64,000 nucleotides of DNA from an uncultured Alphaproteobacteria bacterium (GCA_902629125.1 CACOPQ010000004.1:1-64000); one strand, 5' to 3'. Positions 27,585-36,751 are shown, numbered from the stretch's first letter. The notes: generated by a model not told the origin, from the sequence alone. Program-made: numbers and translations.

Positions 27585-28736
27585 ATGTTTTCGACGGAAC
27601 AAATTTTCACAAACGCTACTCTAGTTCTTCCTGACGAAATTAAAATCGGCAGCCTCGTCATTAAAGAGGGCCTCATAAAAGATATAAGTTTTGAAAATAC
27701 CTCAATTCCGCGAGCGGAAGATTTAAACAAAAATTACCTTCTACCTGGTCTTGTGGAAGTCCACACTGATAATTTGGAGCGACACTGCCTACCTCGACCC
27801 GGTGTCAAATGGCCGCTTACGGCAGCTGTACTCTCGCACGATGCCGAGCTTGCTGCTGCAGGCATCACAACTGTTCTGGATGCAGTCGCAGTAGGCGGAG
27901 ACATTCGCACGAATAAAGCAAGAGCCACAATGCTTTTGGATGCGGCGAAAGCTGTAAAGGAAGCTGTTTGCAATAATATATTGCGGATAGATCATCACCT
28001 TCATCTGCGCTGTGAAGTTCCAATGCCAAACGTTCTGGAATTATTTGAACCGTTCAAAACGGAGGAATTAGTAAGATTGGTCTCGCTGATGGACCACACA
28101 CCAGGGGAAAGGCAATTTATTAATCAAGAGAAACAACGCATCTATTATCAAGGAAAATATTCGATGTCTGACGATGAATATGAAGAATTCGTCGAAAACA
28201 AGAAGCATCTCCAAATTAAATATTCAGAAAAACATCGACAAGAGATCGCAAAAATGTGTCGTGAAAACAGTATTATTATTGCCACTCATGATGATGCAAC
28301 AGCCTCACATATAAAGGAAGGGTTTGCTTTAGGCGCAACAATTTCGGAATTTCCTACCACAATAGATTCAGCAAGAGCTGCTAAAAAATTTAAAATGGGA
28401 ACAGTGATGGGTGGTCCAAATATCGTTAGAGGCGGTTCACACTCAGGAAATGTCTCAGCATCGTATTTAGCTGAGTTGGATCTTTTGGACGCGTTATCTT
28501 CAGACTATGCGCCCTCAAGTTTGCTTCATTCAGCTTTTATCCTCAATTTGAAACACGGAATTCCACTACCGAAAGCAATCTCAAAAGTAACCGAAGTTCC
28601 AGCCAAAATGGTGAACCTTTCTGATCGAGGAGTGCTGCAAAACGGATTTCGGGCAGATCTTTTGGAGGTTGAATTAACGAAAGACCACATTCCAATCGTT
28701 CATCGTGCAATCTCTAAAGGCAAACGCGTTATATAA
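27585..28736 (+). CDS. phnM: Alpha-D-ribose 1-methylphosphonate 5-triphosphate diphosphatase PhnM
   Basis: The 383-residue amidohydrolase removes pyrophosphate from the triphosphate intermediate before PhnJ acts. Family segments are NYLLPGLVEVHTDNLERH, LRIDHHLHLRCE, ATHDDATASH and GGPNIVRGGSHSGNVSA. I used the ATG at 27585, four bases after the phnL stop; the reading frame is open further up inside phnL but lacks family similarity there. Confidence 0.95.
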   Translation: MFSTEQIFTNATLVLPDEIKIGSLVIKEGLIKDISFENTSIPRAEDLNKNYLLPGLVEVHTDNLERHCLPRPGVKWPLTAAVLSHDAELAAAGITTVLDAVAVGGDIRTNKARATMLLDAAKAVKEAVCNNILRIDHHLHLRCEVPMPNVLELFEPFKTEELVRLVSLMDHTPGERQFINQEKQRIYYQGKYSMSDDEYEEFVENKKHLQIKYSEKHRQEIAKMCRENSIIIATHDDATASHIKEGFALGATISEFPTTIDSARAAKKFKMGTVMGGPNIVRGGSHSGNVSASYLAELDLLDALSSDYAPSSLLHSAFILNLKHGIPLPKAISKVTEVPAKMVNLSDRGVLQNGFRADLLEVELTKDHIPIVHRAISKGKRVI

Positions 28737-28754
28737 CTGAAGGCTAAGGGCAGT

Positions 28755-29297
28755 ATGTCGATAACAGATGAAATTAAGTCAATCTTTCTTGAAAAAGGCA
28801 AAAATCACTTTGATGAAGGTTCGGTAACACAGCCATCTCACGCTCTTCAATGCGCATAACATGCTGAGATAGCTAATTCATCGGCAGAAATGATCACGGC
28901 CTGCCTCCTCCATGATACTGGACACCTTCTCAATAATGATGCTCGACAAGCAATCAGAAACGGCGAGGACACAGAACATGAACATATAGCGGTGGATTAT
29001 TTACGGTCGTGGTCCAGCCCCGCCATCACTTCTCCAATACGTTGGTACGTAGACGCAACACGGTATCTTTGTGCAACGGATAAAACATATTTTGCAAAAC
29101 TATCGAAGGGATCAGTACGTCGCCTTGAAGTGCAGGGAGGTCCATTTGACAGACAGGAAGTAGCCAGTTTTGAGTGTCAACCATACTACAAGGAAGCGGT
29201 TCAATTAAGACGCTGGGATGAGACCTTCAAATCCACTTTGACAACTACCCCATCTATTGATCATTTTTTGAATTTTGCCAGTCAAGCTCGGATCTAA
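28755..29297 (+). pseudogene. Phosphonate-associated HD-domain oxygenase-like gene, disrupted by an in-frame stop
   Basis: Read from the ATG at 28755, this is a 180-codon protein of the phosphonate-operon HDIG family (PhnZ relatives) with a TAA at codon 35 (28857-28859). The TAA sits where the family has Gln in HALQCAQ-like sequence, so one C-to-T change of CAA explains it. Surrounding motifs survive: VTQPSHALQCA before the stop, then LLHDTGHLL, EHEH, RYLCATD, LQGGP-like VQGGPFDRQE and LRRWDE. Two other expected residues are also changed: the His and Lys of the HVxAKRYL motif are Tyr98 and Thr102. It starts 18 bases after phnM. An internal start at 28890 would yield 135 residues without the first metal histidine. 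Confidence 0.82.
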
Positions 29298-29337
29298 TTA
29301 ATTTTTACCTTCAAATAATTACGTTTGCTAAAAATGA

Positions 29338-29688
29338 CTAACTAATAACTTTCCTCAAAACGTGAGAACGGTTCGTCGTAAAGGGCCGTACCTCTGCTGC
29401 CCACCGTCCCTTCTCACCGGCTTCCGCCCACGCATCACTGGTAAGCACATCAGGACTTGTTACCTCATAGATAGCAGTGTACTTAGCCTGTGCACTAACA
29501 TCCATCGTCTCGATTTTACCACCTAAAGTGATTTTTGTTTCTTGTTTCACCATTCTCTTAATGGAAATAACACCTGGCACGGTAGATAAATATGGAACAT
29601 GTTCCTCATCGTAAACTTCATTAAACAAAGCCTCTTTTTCAGGCTCAACATCCATACTAACGATAAATAAATAGGTTTCTTCAGCCAT
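29338..29688 (-). CDS. Small dimeric alpha/beta-barrel-like protein (EthD/DUF4286-like)
   Basis: The 116-residue protein begins with a beta strand YLFIVSMDVEPEKEALFNEVYDEEHVPYLSTVPGV, split by the FNEVYDEEHVP motif seen in ferredoxin-fold proteins of the EthD/DUF4286 type, which often act as small oxygenases, isomerases or binding proteins. AGGAG lies eight bases before the ATG. It is 32 bases downstream of phnN on the same strand, so the two may be cotranscribed. No function can be assigned. Confidence 0.7.
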   Translation of the reverse strand: MAEETYLFIVSMDVEPEKEALFNEVYDEEHVPYLSTVPGVISIKRMVKQETKITLGGKIETMDVSAQAKYTAIYEVTSPDVLTSDAWAEAGEKGRWAAEVRPFTTNRSHVLRKVIS

Positions 29689-29720
29689 TTCAAAACTCCT
29701 GTTTTCTTATAGACTAGGTT

Positions 29721-30284
29721 TTAACTTATACGATTTAATAGAGAAACAAAGGACTTTATGCTCAGTTCCAGTGGCTGATGGTTTGAAAACTGATGGAGTC
29801 CTTCCTCTTCTAGCCTCCATTCCGTCGCCCTAGATAAACGGGCCTCAATTTCTTGCTCTGTTTCTCGTTTTCTCTCTTTTAATCGGTTTCTTAAAATCTC
29901 CACAGGAACATTTATCTGAACAATTTGAAGTTGGGGGTACAATTCTCTAGCAGTTGAAACTGCTGCACGAGAGCCATTTAATACGATAGTTTTACCAGCA
30001 GACAGCAATTGATTTAGCTCTTTATTAATACCGTAACAATGCCCATTTGCTTGCCAATGTAATGCATATTCCCCCGCTTCAACTTTTCTATTAAAATCCC
30101 TTTTATGGATCTCAATATGATCTTCACCCCCAGCATCAGTAGGGCGCGTTATTTCCCGGGTTATAAAAGTAATTTTCTCTTCTCTAACAAGACCTTTAGC
30201 GCCATTGATAAGTGTATCCTTTCCCGAACCAGATGGGCCTACAACAAATATTAACGTGCCAACCTTAGAAAATTTTTCAGTCAT
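29721..30284 (-). CDS. phnN: Ribose 1,5-bisphosphate phosphokinase PhnN
   Basis: The 187-residue guanylate-kinase-like enzyme has P-loop GPSGSGKD at 16-23, the TREITRP segment near 40, and RLKERKRETEQEIEARL. It turns ribose 1,5-bisphosphate from C-P lyase into PRPP. It faces the phnGHIJKLM operon rather than continuing it, and is divergent from an MBL-fold hydrolase. Confidence 0.93.
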   Translation of the reverse strand: MTEKFSKVGTLIFVVGPSGSGKDTLINGAKGLVREEKITFITREITRPTDAGGEDHIEIHKRDFNRKVEAGEYALHWQANGHCYGINKELNQLLSAGKTIVLNGSRAAVSTARELYPQLQIVQINVPVEILRNRLKERKRETEQEIEARLSRATEWRLEEEGLHQFSNHQPLELSIKSFVSLLNRIS

Positions 30285-30364
30285 TCCATTCTTTCAACAC
30301 ACTATGTTGCAACTAATTTAAATTGTTACTTCCTATTTATACAACGCCGAATTATGTTCCCCGC

Positions 30365-31399
30365 ATGCAAAGTCTAGTAAATTACATTAACGGTGACGAA
30401 TTACCGAGCCCCGCGACACCAATTGAGATTGCAGAGGGAATCTTATGGTTCCGGTTTCCTATGCCTATAGCACTCGATCATATCAACATCTACCTGCTTG
30501 AAGATAACGATGGTTGGGTCTTAATCGACACAGGGATGGCAGACCCTGTGTCTATTGAAACATGGGAAATAATTCTTAGGGAGTACACTGCTAAACGTCC
30601 GATAAAAAAAATAATAGGAACTCATTTCCACCCCGATCACGTTGGACTTGCCGGTTGGCTGATTGAGCGGACAGACGCCGAACTTTGGATGTCGCAGATA
30701 GAATGGCTTAGTGCTCGTCAAGCCTATTTGGATGCAGAAGAAATATCTCTCATAAAAATGCGAAAATTTTACGATTTAGCTGGACTCGGCGCTGACGAAA
30801 AAAATCTTTATCATGAAATTGGCAATGATTATCGAGACATGGTTTCCCCCGTGCCATCTGTCTATACGCGTATCGAAAAGGAAACGATTTTCGCAATTGG
30901 CGATCGTACATGGCAACCAATTTTTGGATCAGGGCACTCTCCTGATCATGTAACGCTTTACAACGAACAAGATCAGATCCTTTTGGGGGGAGATATGTTG
31001 TTACCCCGGATTACGCCGATAATCGCCGTCTGGTGGCAGGAACCGGACGGAAATCCATTGGACGGATTTCTTAAATTCCTTCATAGCTTAAACATACCGA
31101 GTAAAGATACAAATATACTGCCAGCACATGATCGACCCTATAAAGGGCTGTCAACACGGATTACAGATCTCATTCAACACCATCAAAATCGATTAGAGAT
31201 AACATTTAACGCCTGCAATGAACCAGTTACAGCAAGCTCCATCATGAAAAAGCTATTCAAGAGAGACCTAGACGCCTTTCAAATTCGCTTTGCAATCGGA
31301 GAAACCATTGCCCATATAAATTATCTCTTACGCAAAGGCGAAGTTACGAGGCAACTATCACCAGACCAGCGATATTTATATCAAAAGACGGCCTCTTAA
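30365..31399 (+). CDS. MBL-fold metallo-hydrolase with C-terminal helical domain
   Basis: In this 344-residue protein the HFHPDH motif (His87, His89, Asp91, His92 from the chosen ATG) gives a dinuclear metal site; later GSGHSPDHV and ILPAHD supply the remaining ligands. The last 80 residues look like the winged-helix tail of the LACTB2/glyoxalase II-like group. The start is uncertain: the ATG at 30365 has no clear ribosome-binding site and a TTG at 30323 is also open. Its place beside phnN could mean it does the PhnP job, but it is not of the PhnP type. Confidence 0.8.
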   Translation: MQSLVNYINGDELPSPATPIEIAEGILWFRFPMPIALDHINIYLLEDNDGWVLIDTGMADPVSIETWEIILREYTAKRPIKKIIGTHFHPDHVGLAGWLIERTDAELWMSQIEWLSARQAYLDAEEISLIKMRKFYDLAGLGADEKNLYHEIGNDYRDMVSPVPSVYTRIEKETIFAIGDRTWQPIFGSGHSPDHVTLYNEQDQILLGGDMLLPRITPIIAVWWQEPDGNPLDGFLKFLHSLNIPSKDTNILPAHDRPYKGLSTRITDLIQHHQNRLEITFNACNEPVTASSIMKKLFKRDLDAFQIRFAIGETIAHINYLLRKGEVTRQLSPDQRYLYQKTAS

Positions 31400-31407
31400 T
31401 TCAAAAA

Positions 31408-32418
31408 CTACATGAAGCCAGAAATCAAATTTTCATTATAAAGTGCTTGATGGTCTAACCATGGTTCAGCAGGCTTAAAATTTCCAATAGCTGTTTTTAT
31501 TTTTAGCTCTTGTTCGACAAGAATTTTCTCCGCCTCTTCAACGGTTACTTGCTGAAATGTTATCTCTGCACCGGGACACAACAATCCAAGCCGTGAAATA
31601 TCTGCGGAAATTACTGTTCCTAACTTTGGATATCCCCCAGTAGTCTGGTGATCTGCAAGAAGCATAATCGGTTGTCCTGTTCCTGGAACCTGTATCGCTC
31701 CTGTTACAATTCCGTCAGACACGATGTTATAACCCTTGGAATGTTGTAGTTTAGGCCCATCCAACCGAATCCCCATTCTGTCAGCTTCGGTCGTGACGCT
31801 ATATTTCGAAGCGAAAAATGTCTCTACACTACTCGACAAAAAATAATCATCTTGAGGCCCCAGAATAACTCTTAGTGGTCCATTCTCGTCCAAAAACCAG
31901 GTATCATTAAGCTTCAACTCTCCATGATCCGCGGCACTATGCGTTCTTAAAGAAACCACATCGCCGGCGAGTAGTGCGCGCCCTTTGTACCCACCAATTC
32001 CCGCTCTGACGTAAGTCGACATGCTATCGTAGATTTTTGGCAGGTCAAACCCGCCTTCAATAGCAAGATATGTTGTTCCAGTGTCTGAAACATTACCAAT
32101 TTTTACAATCTGACCCTTTTTCAGCTTAATACTCTGGTTCGCAGGCTGGAAAGTAATATCACCGTCAATAATTTCGACAGGTGTCGATGTTCCAACTACC
32201 GCTATCCGAAGGCTATCGCATAAGACCTCGAAAGTCGGGCCCATTAATCGTATTTCTAGTCCCGCCTCATACTCAGCATTAGAAACTAGTGCATTTGCCA
32301 GTCGAAGCAGTGTAGGTGAAATGGCACCTGACACAGGAACACCCAAATGTTGGAATTTTGGTCTGCCAAAATCCTGAACAGTTACATTGAAGCCTGGATC
32401 AATTATTTTTACTGCCAT
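31408..32418 (-). CDS. pxpC: 5-oxoprolinase subunit PxpC
   Basis: The 336-residue protein belongs to the biotin-dependent carboxyltransferase-like KipA/PxpC family: TVQDFGRPKFQHLGVPVSGA near the start and GQPIMLLADHQTTGGYPKLG in the second half. With PxpA and PxpB it forms the ATP-dependent 5-oxoprolinase that opens 5-oxoproline to glutamate. It starts one base after pxpB stops. Confidence 0.93.
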   Translation of the reverse strand: MAVKIIDPGFNVTVQDFGRPKFQHLGVPVSGAISPTLLRLANALVSNAEYEAGLEIRLMGPTFEVLCDSLRIAVVGTSTPVEIIDGDITFQPANQSIKLKKGQIVKIGNVSDTGTTYLAIEGGFDLPKIYDSMSTYVRAGIGGYKGRALLAGDVVSLRTHSAADHGELKLNDTWFLDENGPLRVILGPQDDYFLSSSVETFFASKYSVTTEADRMGIRLDGPKLQHSKGYNIVSDGIVTGAIQVPGTGQPIMLLADHQTTGGYPKLGTVISADISRLGLLCPGAEITFQQVTVEEAEKILVEQELKIKTAIGNFKPAEPWLDHQALYNENLISGFM

Positions 32419-32419
32419 A

Positions 32420-33151
32420 CTAACAATCCATTGTTAATGGATATTCATCTGCCTTTAGGGCTAGACGAACGGCAGGGTATTCTTTGCTATCAATGGCAAA
32501 AAAAGACACCTTATCGCCCGCCTTTACAAGCACTGGATTTTCTCTATTGGGATCATAAAAATCCACAGGCGTTTGACCTATCAAATGCCATCCTCCCGGA
32601 CTATCAATCGTATAAATTGTCGTCTGGCGAGCGGCAACAGAAATAGACCTCGGAGGAACATGCACTCGCGGTTCAACACGGCGGGGCAAATCAAATATTT
32701 CGGGTAAGAGACCCAAGTAAGGGAACCCTGGTAGAAAACCCATCATAAAAACTTCTAATTCCACGGAAGTATGTTGTTTGATAATCTCTGGAGCCGAAAC
32801 TCTAAGAGACCTGCTCACGTCTTCAATATCCGGCGCATACTCATTGTCGTAACAAACTGGAATTCTCCACCTAATGATATCATCATCTAGGGTGAACTCC
32901 CTTCCAAGTAATGGCGTTATAAGATTTTTTAATTCTGCCTGTGAAATGTACAACGGGTTATAGTGAATCATAAGAGATCGCATGGTCGGCACGAGGTCTA
33001 CGATACCTTCTATATCTTCACTTTTCACAATTGCCGCTATCTTCCTCACATGTTGATTGATCCTGGCGTCAACCACCTCCCCAAATTGGATAACCAATGC
33101 ACTATCGCCCGCAAATAAAAAACGGTAGCTATTTCTCGAAGAGGTGTCCAT
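32420..33151 (-). CDS. pxpB: 5-oxoprolinase subunit PxpB
   Basis: The 243-residue KipI/PxpB-family protein shows FAGDSALVIQFG near the start, FMGFLPGFPYLGLLPE in the middle and SPGGWHLIGQTP near the end. It works with PxpC and the divergently encoded PxpA. Confidence 0.93.
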   Translation of the reverse strand: MDTSSRNSYRFLFAGDSALVIQFGEVVDARINQHVRKIAAIVKSEDIEGIVDLVPTMRSLMIHYNPLYISQAELKNLITPLLGREFTLDDDIIRWRIPVCYDNEYAPDIEDVSRSLRVSAPEIIKQHTSVELEVFMMGFLPGFPYLGLLPEIFDLPRRVEPRVHVPPRSISVAARQTTIYTIDSPGGWHLIGQTPVDFYDPNRENPVLVKAGDKVSFFAIDSKEYPAVRLALKADEYPLTMDC

Positions 33152-33242
33152 ATCCTTAGCTGGTCCTTGGGAACTAAAGTGTTATAATAAGGTCGTTCAA
33201 TCCAGAACCTCTTTATAAATCTTAATATTAAAGTCTAAGCAA

Positions 33243-34016
33243 ATGAAAAATATCAATTTAAATTCAGATATTGGTGAGGGATTTGGCGTCTACGATATTG
33301 GAAACGATACAGATATGCTAAAAATCGTAAATTCCGCCAATATTGCGTGTGGTTTTCATGCCGGAGACCCAAACGTAATGGATCGCGTGGTAAAGCAATC
33401 AATAAAAAATGGTGTAAGCATAGGAGCCCATCCTGGTTTCAATGATTTGTGGGGGTTTGGTAGAAGACAGATCCACATGTCAGCGGATGAAATCGAAGCA
33501 AGCGTTGCGTATCAAATTGGTGCTCTCCAAGCGATTTCAGCTACAAACAATGCGATTGTTACTCATGTAAAACCTCATGGCGCGTTAAATAATATGTCTA
33601 GCCTTGACCCTGATATAGCAGCTGCAATTGCAAGGGGGGTCAATCTAGTAAACCCTAAACTAATTTTAGTTGCTGTCTCTGGTTCGTTTCTCTTTTCTGC
33701 TGGGCAAGCACTAGGATTAACTGTCGCTGCCGAGGCCTACGCTGATCGAAGCTATGAAGACGATGGAAATATGACCAGCCGAAAATACGATCATGCGATG
33801 ATTAAAGATCCTGAAAGGGCAGCCGCGCAAGTTCGTAATATCGTTATAAACGGATACATCATTGCAAATAGTGGAAAGAAAGTTCCTGTCAAAGCTGATA
33901 CCATTTGTATCCATGGCGATGAACCTACTGGACCAGCTGTGGCACAGGCTGTGAGGAAAATGCTTGAAAGTGAAGGGATCTCGGTCAAACCACTCCCCGA
34001 CTTAAATCTGGTTTGA
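33243..34016 (+). CDS. pxpA: 5-oxoprolinase subunit PxpA
   Basis: The 257-residue LamB/YcsF-family protein carries NLNSDIGEGFGVY at the N-terminus, NIACGFHAGDP near 33-43, and HVKPHGALNN and FADR-like YADRSYEDDG in the body. It is divergent from pxpBC across 91 bases that must hold both promoters, an arrangement that suggests shared control of the three subunits. Confidence 0.94.
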   Translation: MKNINLNSDIGEGFGVYDIGNDTDMLKIVNSANIACGFHAGDPNVMDRVVKQSIKNGVSIGAHPGFNDLWGFGRRQIHMSADEIEASVAYQIGALQAISATNNAIVTHVKPHGALNNMSSLDPDIAAAIARGVNLVNPKLILVAVSGSFLFSAGQALGLTVAAEAYADRSYEDDGNMTSRKYDHAMIKDPERAAAQVRNIVINGYIIANSGKKVPVKADTICIHGDEPTGPAVAQAVRKMLESEGISVKPLPDLNLV

Positions 34017-34063
34017 CAACTTTTATCAGAAACTAAAAGGAAACCTATCTAGGATTAATATAG

Positions 34064-35458
34064 ATGACCCGAGAACATGCTCTTAAAAATGCTATAGCGT
34101 ATTTCGATGATGGACACTTTCTTGAAGATCTTAAAAGACGAGTTGCCATAAAAACCGAGAGTCAAATCTATGAAAGCCGCAAACCTGACATGACGGAATA
34201 TATGGACGAGATGATAACAACTTTTCGAGGGTTAGGTTATGAGACGGAGGTGTTTGAAAATCCAAATGCAAAGGCAGGCCCAATTTTTTTTGGCAGCAAG
34301 CATGAAAGCTCAACTAATAAAACTGTTCTAACGTATGGACACGGAGATGTTATTCGAGGACAAGAGGAACGCTGGGAGCAGGACTTAGTTCCCTGGGAGC
34401 TAGAGGTAAGAAACAACAAGATCTACGGGCGCGGCACAGCCGATAATAAGGGTCAACACAGTGTAAATATCGGTGCGCTAAAGAGCATACTGGAGACCAG
34501 AGGTTGTCTTGGGTTTAATTCAAAGATTTTGATTGAAACCGGAGAAGAATCAGGGTCTCCGGGACTAGCAGACTTTGCAAGACAACAAAAAGAACTTTTG
34601 GCTTCAGACGTTTTGATTTCATCTGACGGACCACGACTGCAGCCAGAACGACCAACATTATTTATGGGCTCCAGAGGAAGCATTGTTTTCGATATAGAAG
34701 TAAACCTAAGAAGCGGCGCGCATCATTCAGGTAACTGGGGAGGCCTAATAGCTAATCCCGCCTTAATTTTATCTAATGCTTTATCAGTTATTGCTGATAA
34801 ACGCGGCCAAATAAGAATTCCTGAGTGGCGCCCCAAAACTCTCACAAATTCTGTGAGAATGGCACTTGCCGATTGTGAGGTAGATGGTGGTGAGGAAGGT
34901 CCGAAAGTAGAACAAGACTGGGGTGAAAAAAACCTGACACCTGCGGAGAGAGTGTTTGGATGGAATAGTTTTGAAATCTTGGCTTTTACAGCCGGAATTC
35001 CCGAACGACCTGTTAACGCAATACCTGGAAATGCAAAGGCAAGATGTCAATTGCGGTTTGTCGTAGGAACCGAAGTGGATGATATCCTTCCAGCCTTGGT
35101 TCGACATCTTAACAAGGAGGGTTTCTCTGACGTTACTGTCACACCAGCTGATCGTGGTGTTATGCAGGCGACTAGACTTGATCCCGATAATCCATGGGTA
35201 AAATGGGCCGCAAATTCTATTAAAAAAACTACAAAGAAAAAACCTGCCATCCTTCCTAACTTGGGTGGTGGATTACCAAACGACGTATTTAGTGAAATTC
35301 TAGGATTACCGACACTTTGGGTCCCGCATAGCTACGCATCTTGTTCCCAGCATGCGCCGAACGAACATATGCTCCCGGAAATAGCTCGAGAGGGCTTAGA
35401 AATTATGGCCGGGCTATTTTGGGATATTGGCTCGGAAGACTTTGAAATTGGCACATAG
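34064..35458 (+). CDS. M20-family metallopeptidase
   Basis: The 464-residue dizinc hydrolase has the pattern of M20 peptidases: His93 and catalytic Asp95 in YGHGDV, bridging Asp127 in GRGTADNKGQ, and general base Glu161 with Glu162 in TGEESG. The lid domain lies at about 215-330. It hydrolyses amide bonds of small peptides or N-acyl amino acids. Following pxpA by 47 bases, it may supply 5-oxoproline or glutamate-type products. Confidence 0.9.
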   Translation: MTREHALKNAIAYFDDGHFLEDLKRRVAIKTESQIYESRKPDMTEYMDEMITTFRGLGYETEVFENPNAKAGPIFFGSKHESSTNKTVLTYGHGDVIRGQEERWEQDLVPWELEVRNNKIYGRGTADNKGQHSVNIGALKSILETRGCLGFNSKILIETGEESGSPGLADFARQQKELLASDVLISSDGPRLQPERPTLFMGSRGSIVFDIEVNLRSGAHHSGNWGGLIANPALILSNALSVIADKRGQIRIPEWRPKTLTNSVRMALADCEVDGGEEGPKVEQDWGEKNLTPAERVFGWNSFEILAFTAGIPERPVNAIPGNAKARCQLRFVVGTEVDDILPALVRHLNKEGFSDVTVTPADRGVMQATRLDPDNPWVKWAANSIKKTTKKKPAILPNLGGGLPNDVFSEILGLPTLWVPHSYASCSQHAPNEHMLPEIAREGLEIMAGLFWDIGSEDFEIGT

Positions 35459-35521
35459 CAATAATTTACGTCTCGAAATTACACCATTTTAAAAACCACA
35501 ACACATAACAAGGAAATTACG

Positions 35522-36265
35522 ATGGTAGATCAACGAGGATGGAAACTTAGAGTGGGAACCGTCATACCCTCTACTAATACCATTGTTCAACCAGACTTTG
35601 ATGACCTTAGGTTAGATGGTATCACCAATCATGTCGCAAGAATAAGCATCCCAAACATTGACATAAAAACAGACAATGATTTTGATAAGCTAGTGCGTTT
35701 AAGTGAAGCCGATCTGGTCGCAGCAGTAGACCGAATTTTAACGGCTGATCCGGAAATTCTTATTGTCGGAATGTCTTCGTTAATTGTATGGGATGGCTAC
35801 GACGCCTCGTGTCGGCGACGGACGATGTTAGAGCAAAGAAGTAAATTACCAGTAACTGGTGGTTCATTTGCTGCAGCCGAAGCATTAGAAAAATTTGAAG
35901 CTAAAACGATCGGTATAATATCCCCATACATGCCAATAGCAAATAAACATATAAGCCAGTTCTTTACCGACATTGGGTTTAAAGTCAAAAATTTTATAGG
36001 CTTGCAATGTCCCAGTCCCGTTGAGATATCTCACGTAACGCCCGATCAACTCTCCGAAGCACTCGATCAGGTAGACGAGACAGATATTGATGCATTGGTT
36101 CAGTTTGGAACTAACCTTCACTTCATGGAACAGGCAGCTTTGGAGGAGGAAAAAAGGAAAAAGCCTGTCATCTCAATTAACTCCGCTAGCTATTGGCATG
36201 CGCTACGGTTAAAGAATGTTGAAACGCGTTATAAAAACTATGGTCGTTTGTTAGCAGAGTTTTAG
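35522..36265 (+). CDS. Asp/Glu racemase-fold protein (Amdase/maleate isomerase-like) without catalytic cysteines
   Basis: The 247-residue protein has the racemase fold: GTVIPSTNT at 12-20, GMSSLIVWDG at 83-92, GIISPYMP at 131-138 and QFGTNL at 194-199. In arylmalonate decarboxylase and maleate isomerase two cysteines act at the equivalents of the second and last motifs. Here they are Ser85/Ser86 and Gly196. I recall a wider clade with the same QxGTNL form, so this is probably a subfamily trait and not damage. It follows the M20 peptidase gene. Confidence 0.8.
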   Translation: MVDQRGWKLRVGTVIPSTNTIVQPDFDDLRLDGITNHVARISIPNIDIKTDNDFDKLVRLSEADLVAAVDRILTADPEILIVGMSSLIVWDGYDASCRRRTMLEQRSKLPVTGGSFAAAEALEKFEAKTIGIISPYMPIANKHISQFFTDIGFKVKNFIGLQCPSPVEISHVTPDQLSEALDQVDETDIDALVQFGTNLHFMEQAALEEEKRKKPVISINSASYWHALRLKNVETRYKNYGRLLAEF

Positions 36266-36274
36266 GTTTATGTT

Positions 36275-36751
36275 TTAGTTAAGGTAAAGTGCAATAGATT
36301 CCGCAACGCAGGCAGGCTTCTCTTCACCCTCTATTTCAACAACGGTGCTATATAAAACTTTTACCGTCGTGTCATTTATGCGTTCCGCATTACGCAAACT
36401 TACCTTTCCTCTGACCCTTTTGCCGGCTTTGACGGGAGCCATAAACCTCACTTTATCGAGCCCATAGTTTATTCCAGCCGTCCGAGGTAAATACTCTATT
36501 GTATTAGAGATAAGCATTGGCACAAGCGACAGAGTTAAATGACCATGTGCAATCGGCGCTCCGTAGGGCGACTCGTTTGTAGCACGATCGACATCCACAT
36601 GGATCCATTGATGATCGCCAGTTGCTTCTGCAAATGTATTAATTTGCCCTTGATCAACTGTATGCCAAGGACTTATGCCAAGCTCGTTCCCGATTTCACT
36701 TTTCAACGCTTCAAAAGTTTCAAATTTACGTCGTTCCACTTTTTCATTCAT
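36275..36751 (-). CDS. MaoC-family (R)-specific enoyl-CoA hydratase
   Basis: The 158-residue hotdog-fold protein has the hydratase motif with catalytic Asp46 and His51 in ATGDHQWIHVD, then YGAPIAHGHLTLSL. It hydrates short or medium trans-2-enoyl-CoA. It overlaps the upstream oxidoreductase gene by four bases (ATGA), so the two are coupled. Confidence 0.9.
   Translation of the reverse strand: MNEKVERRKFETFEALKSEIGNELGISPWHTVDQGQINTFAEATGDHQWIHVDVDRATNESPYGAPIAHGHLTLSLVPMLISNTIEYLPRTAGINYGLDKVRFMAPVKAGKRVRGKVSLRNAERINDTTVKVLYSTVVEIEGEEKPACVAESIALYLN

Noticed and set aside
28890-29297. Shorter 135-residue HD-domain gene starting after the nonsense codon
   Set aside because: It would lack the first metal-binding histidine and the conserved VTQ...HALQ segment, has no ribosome-binding site, and is better explained as the remainder of a broken gene.
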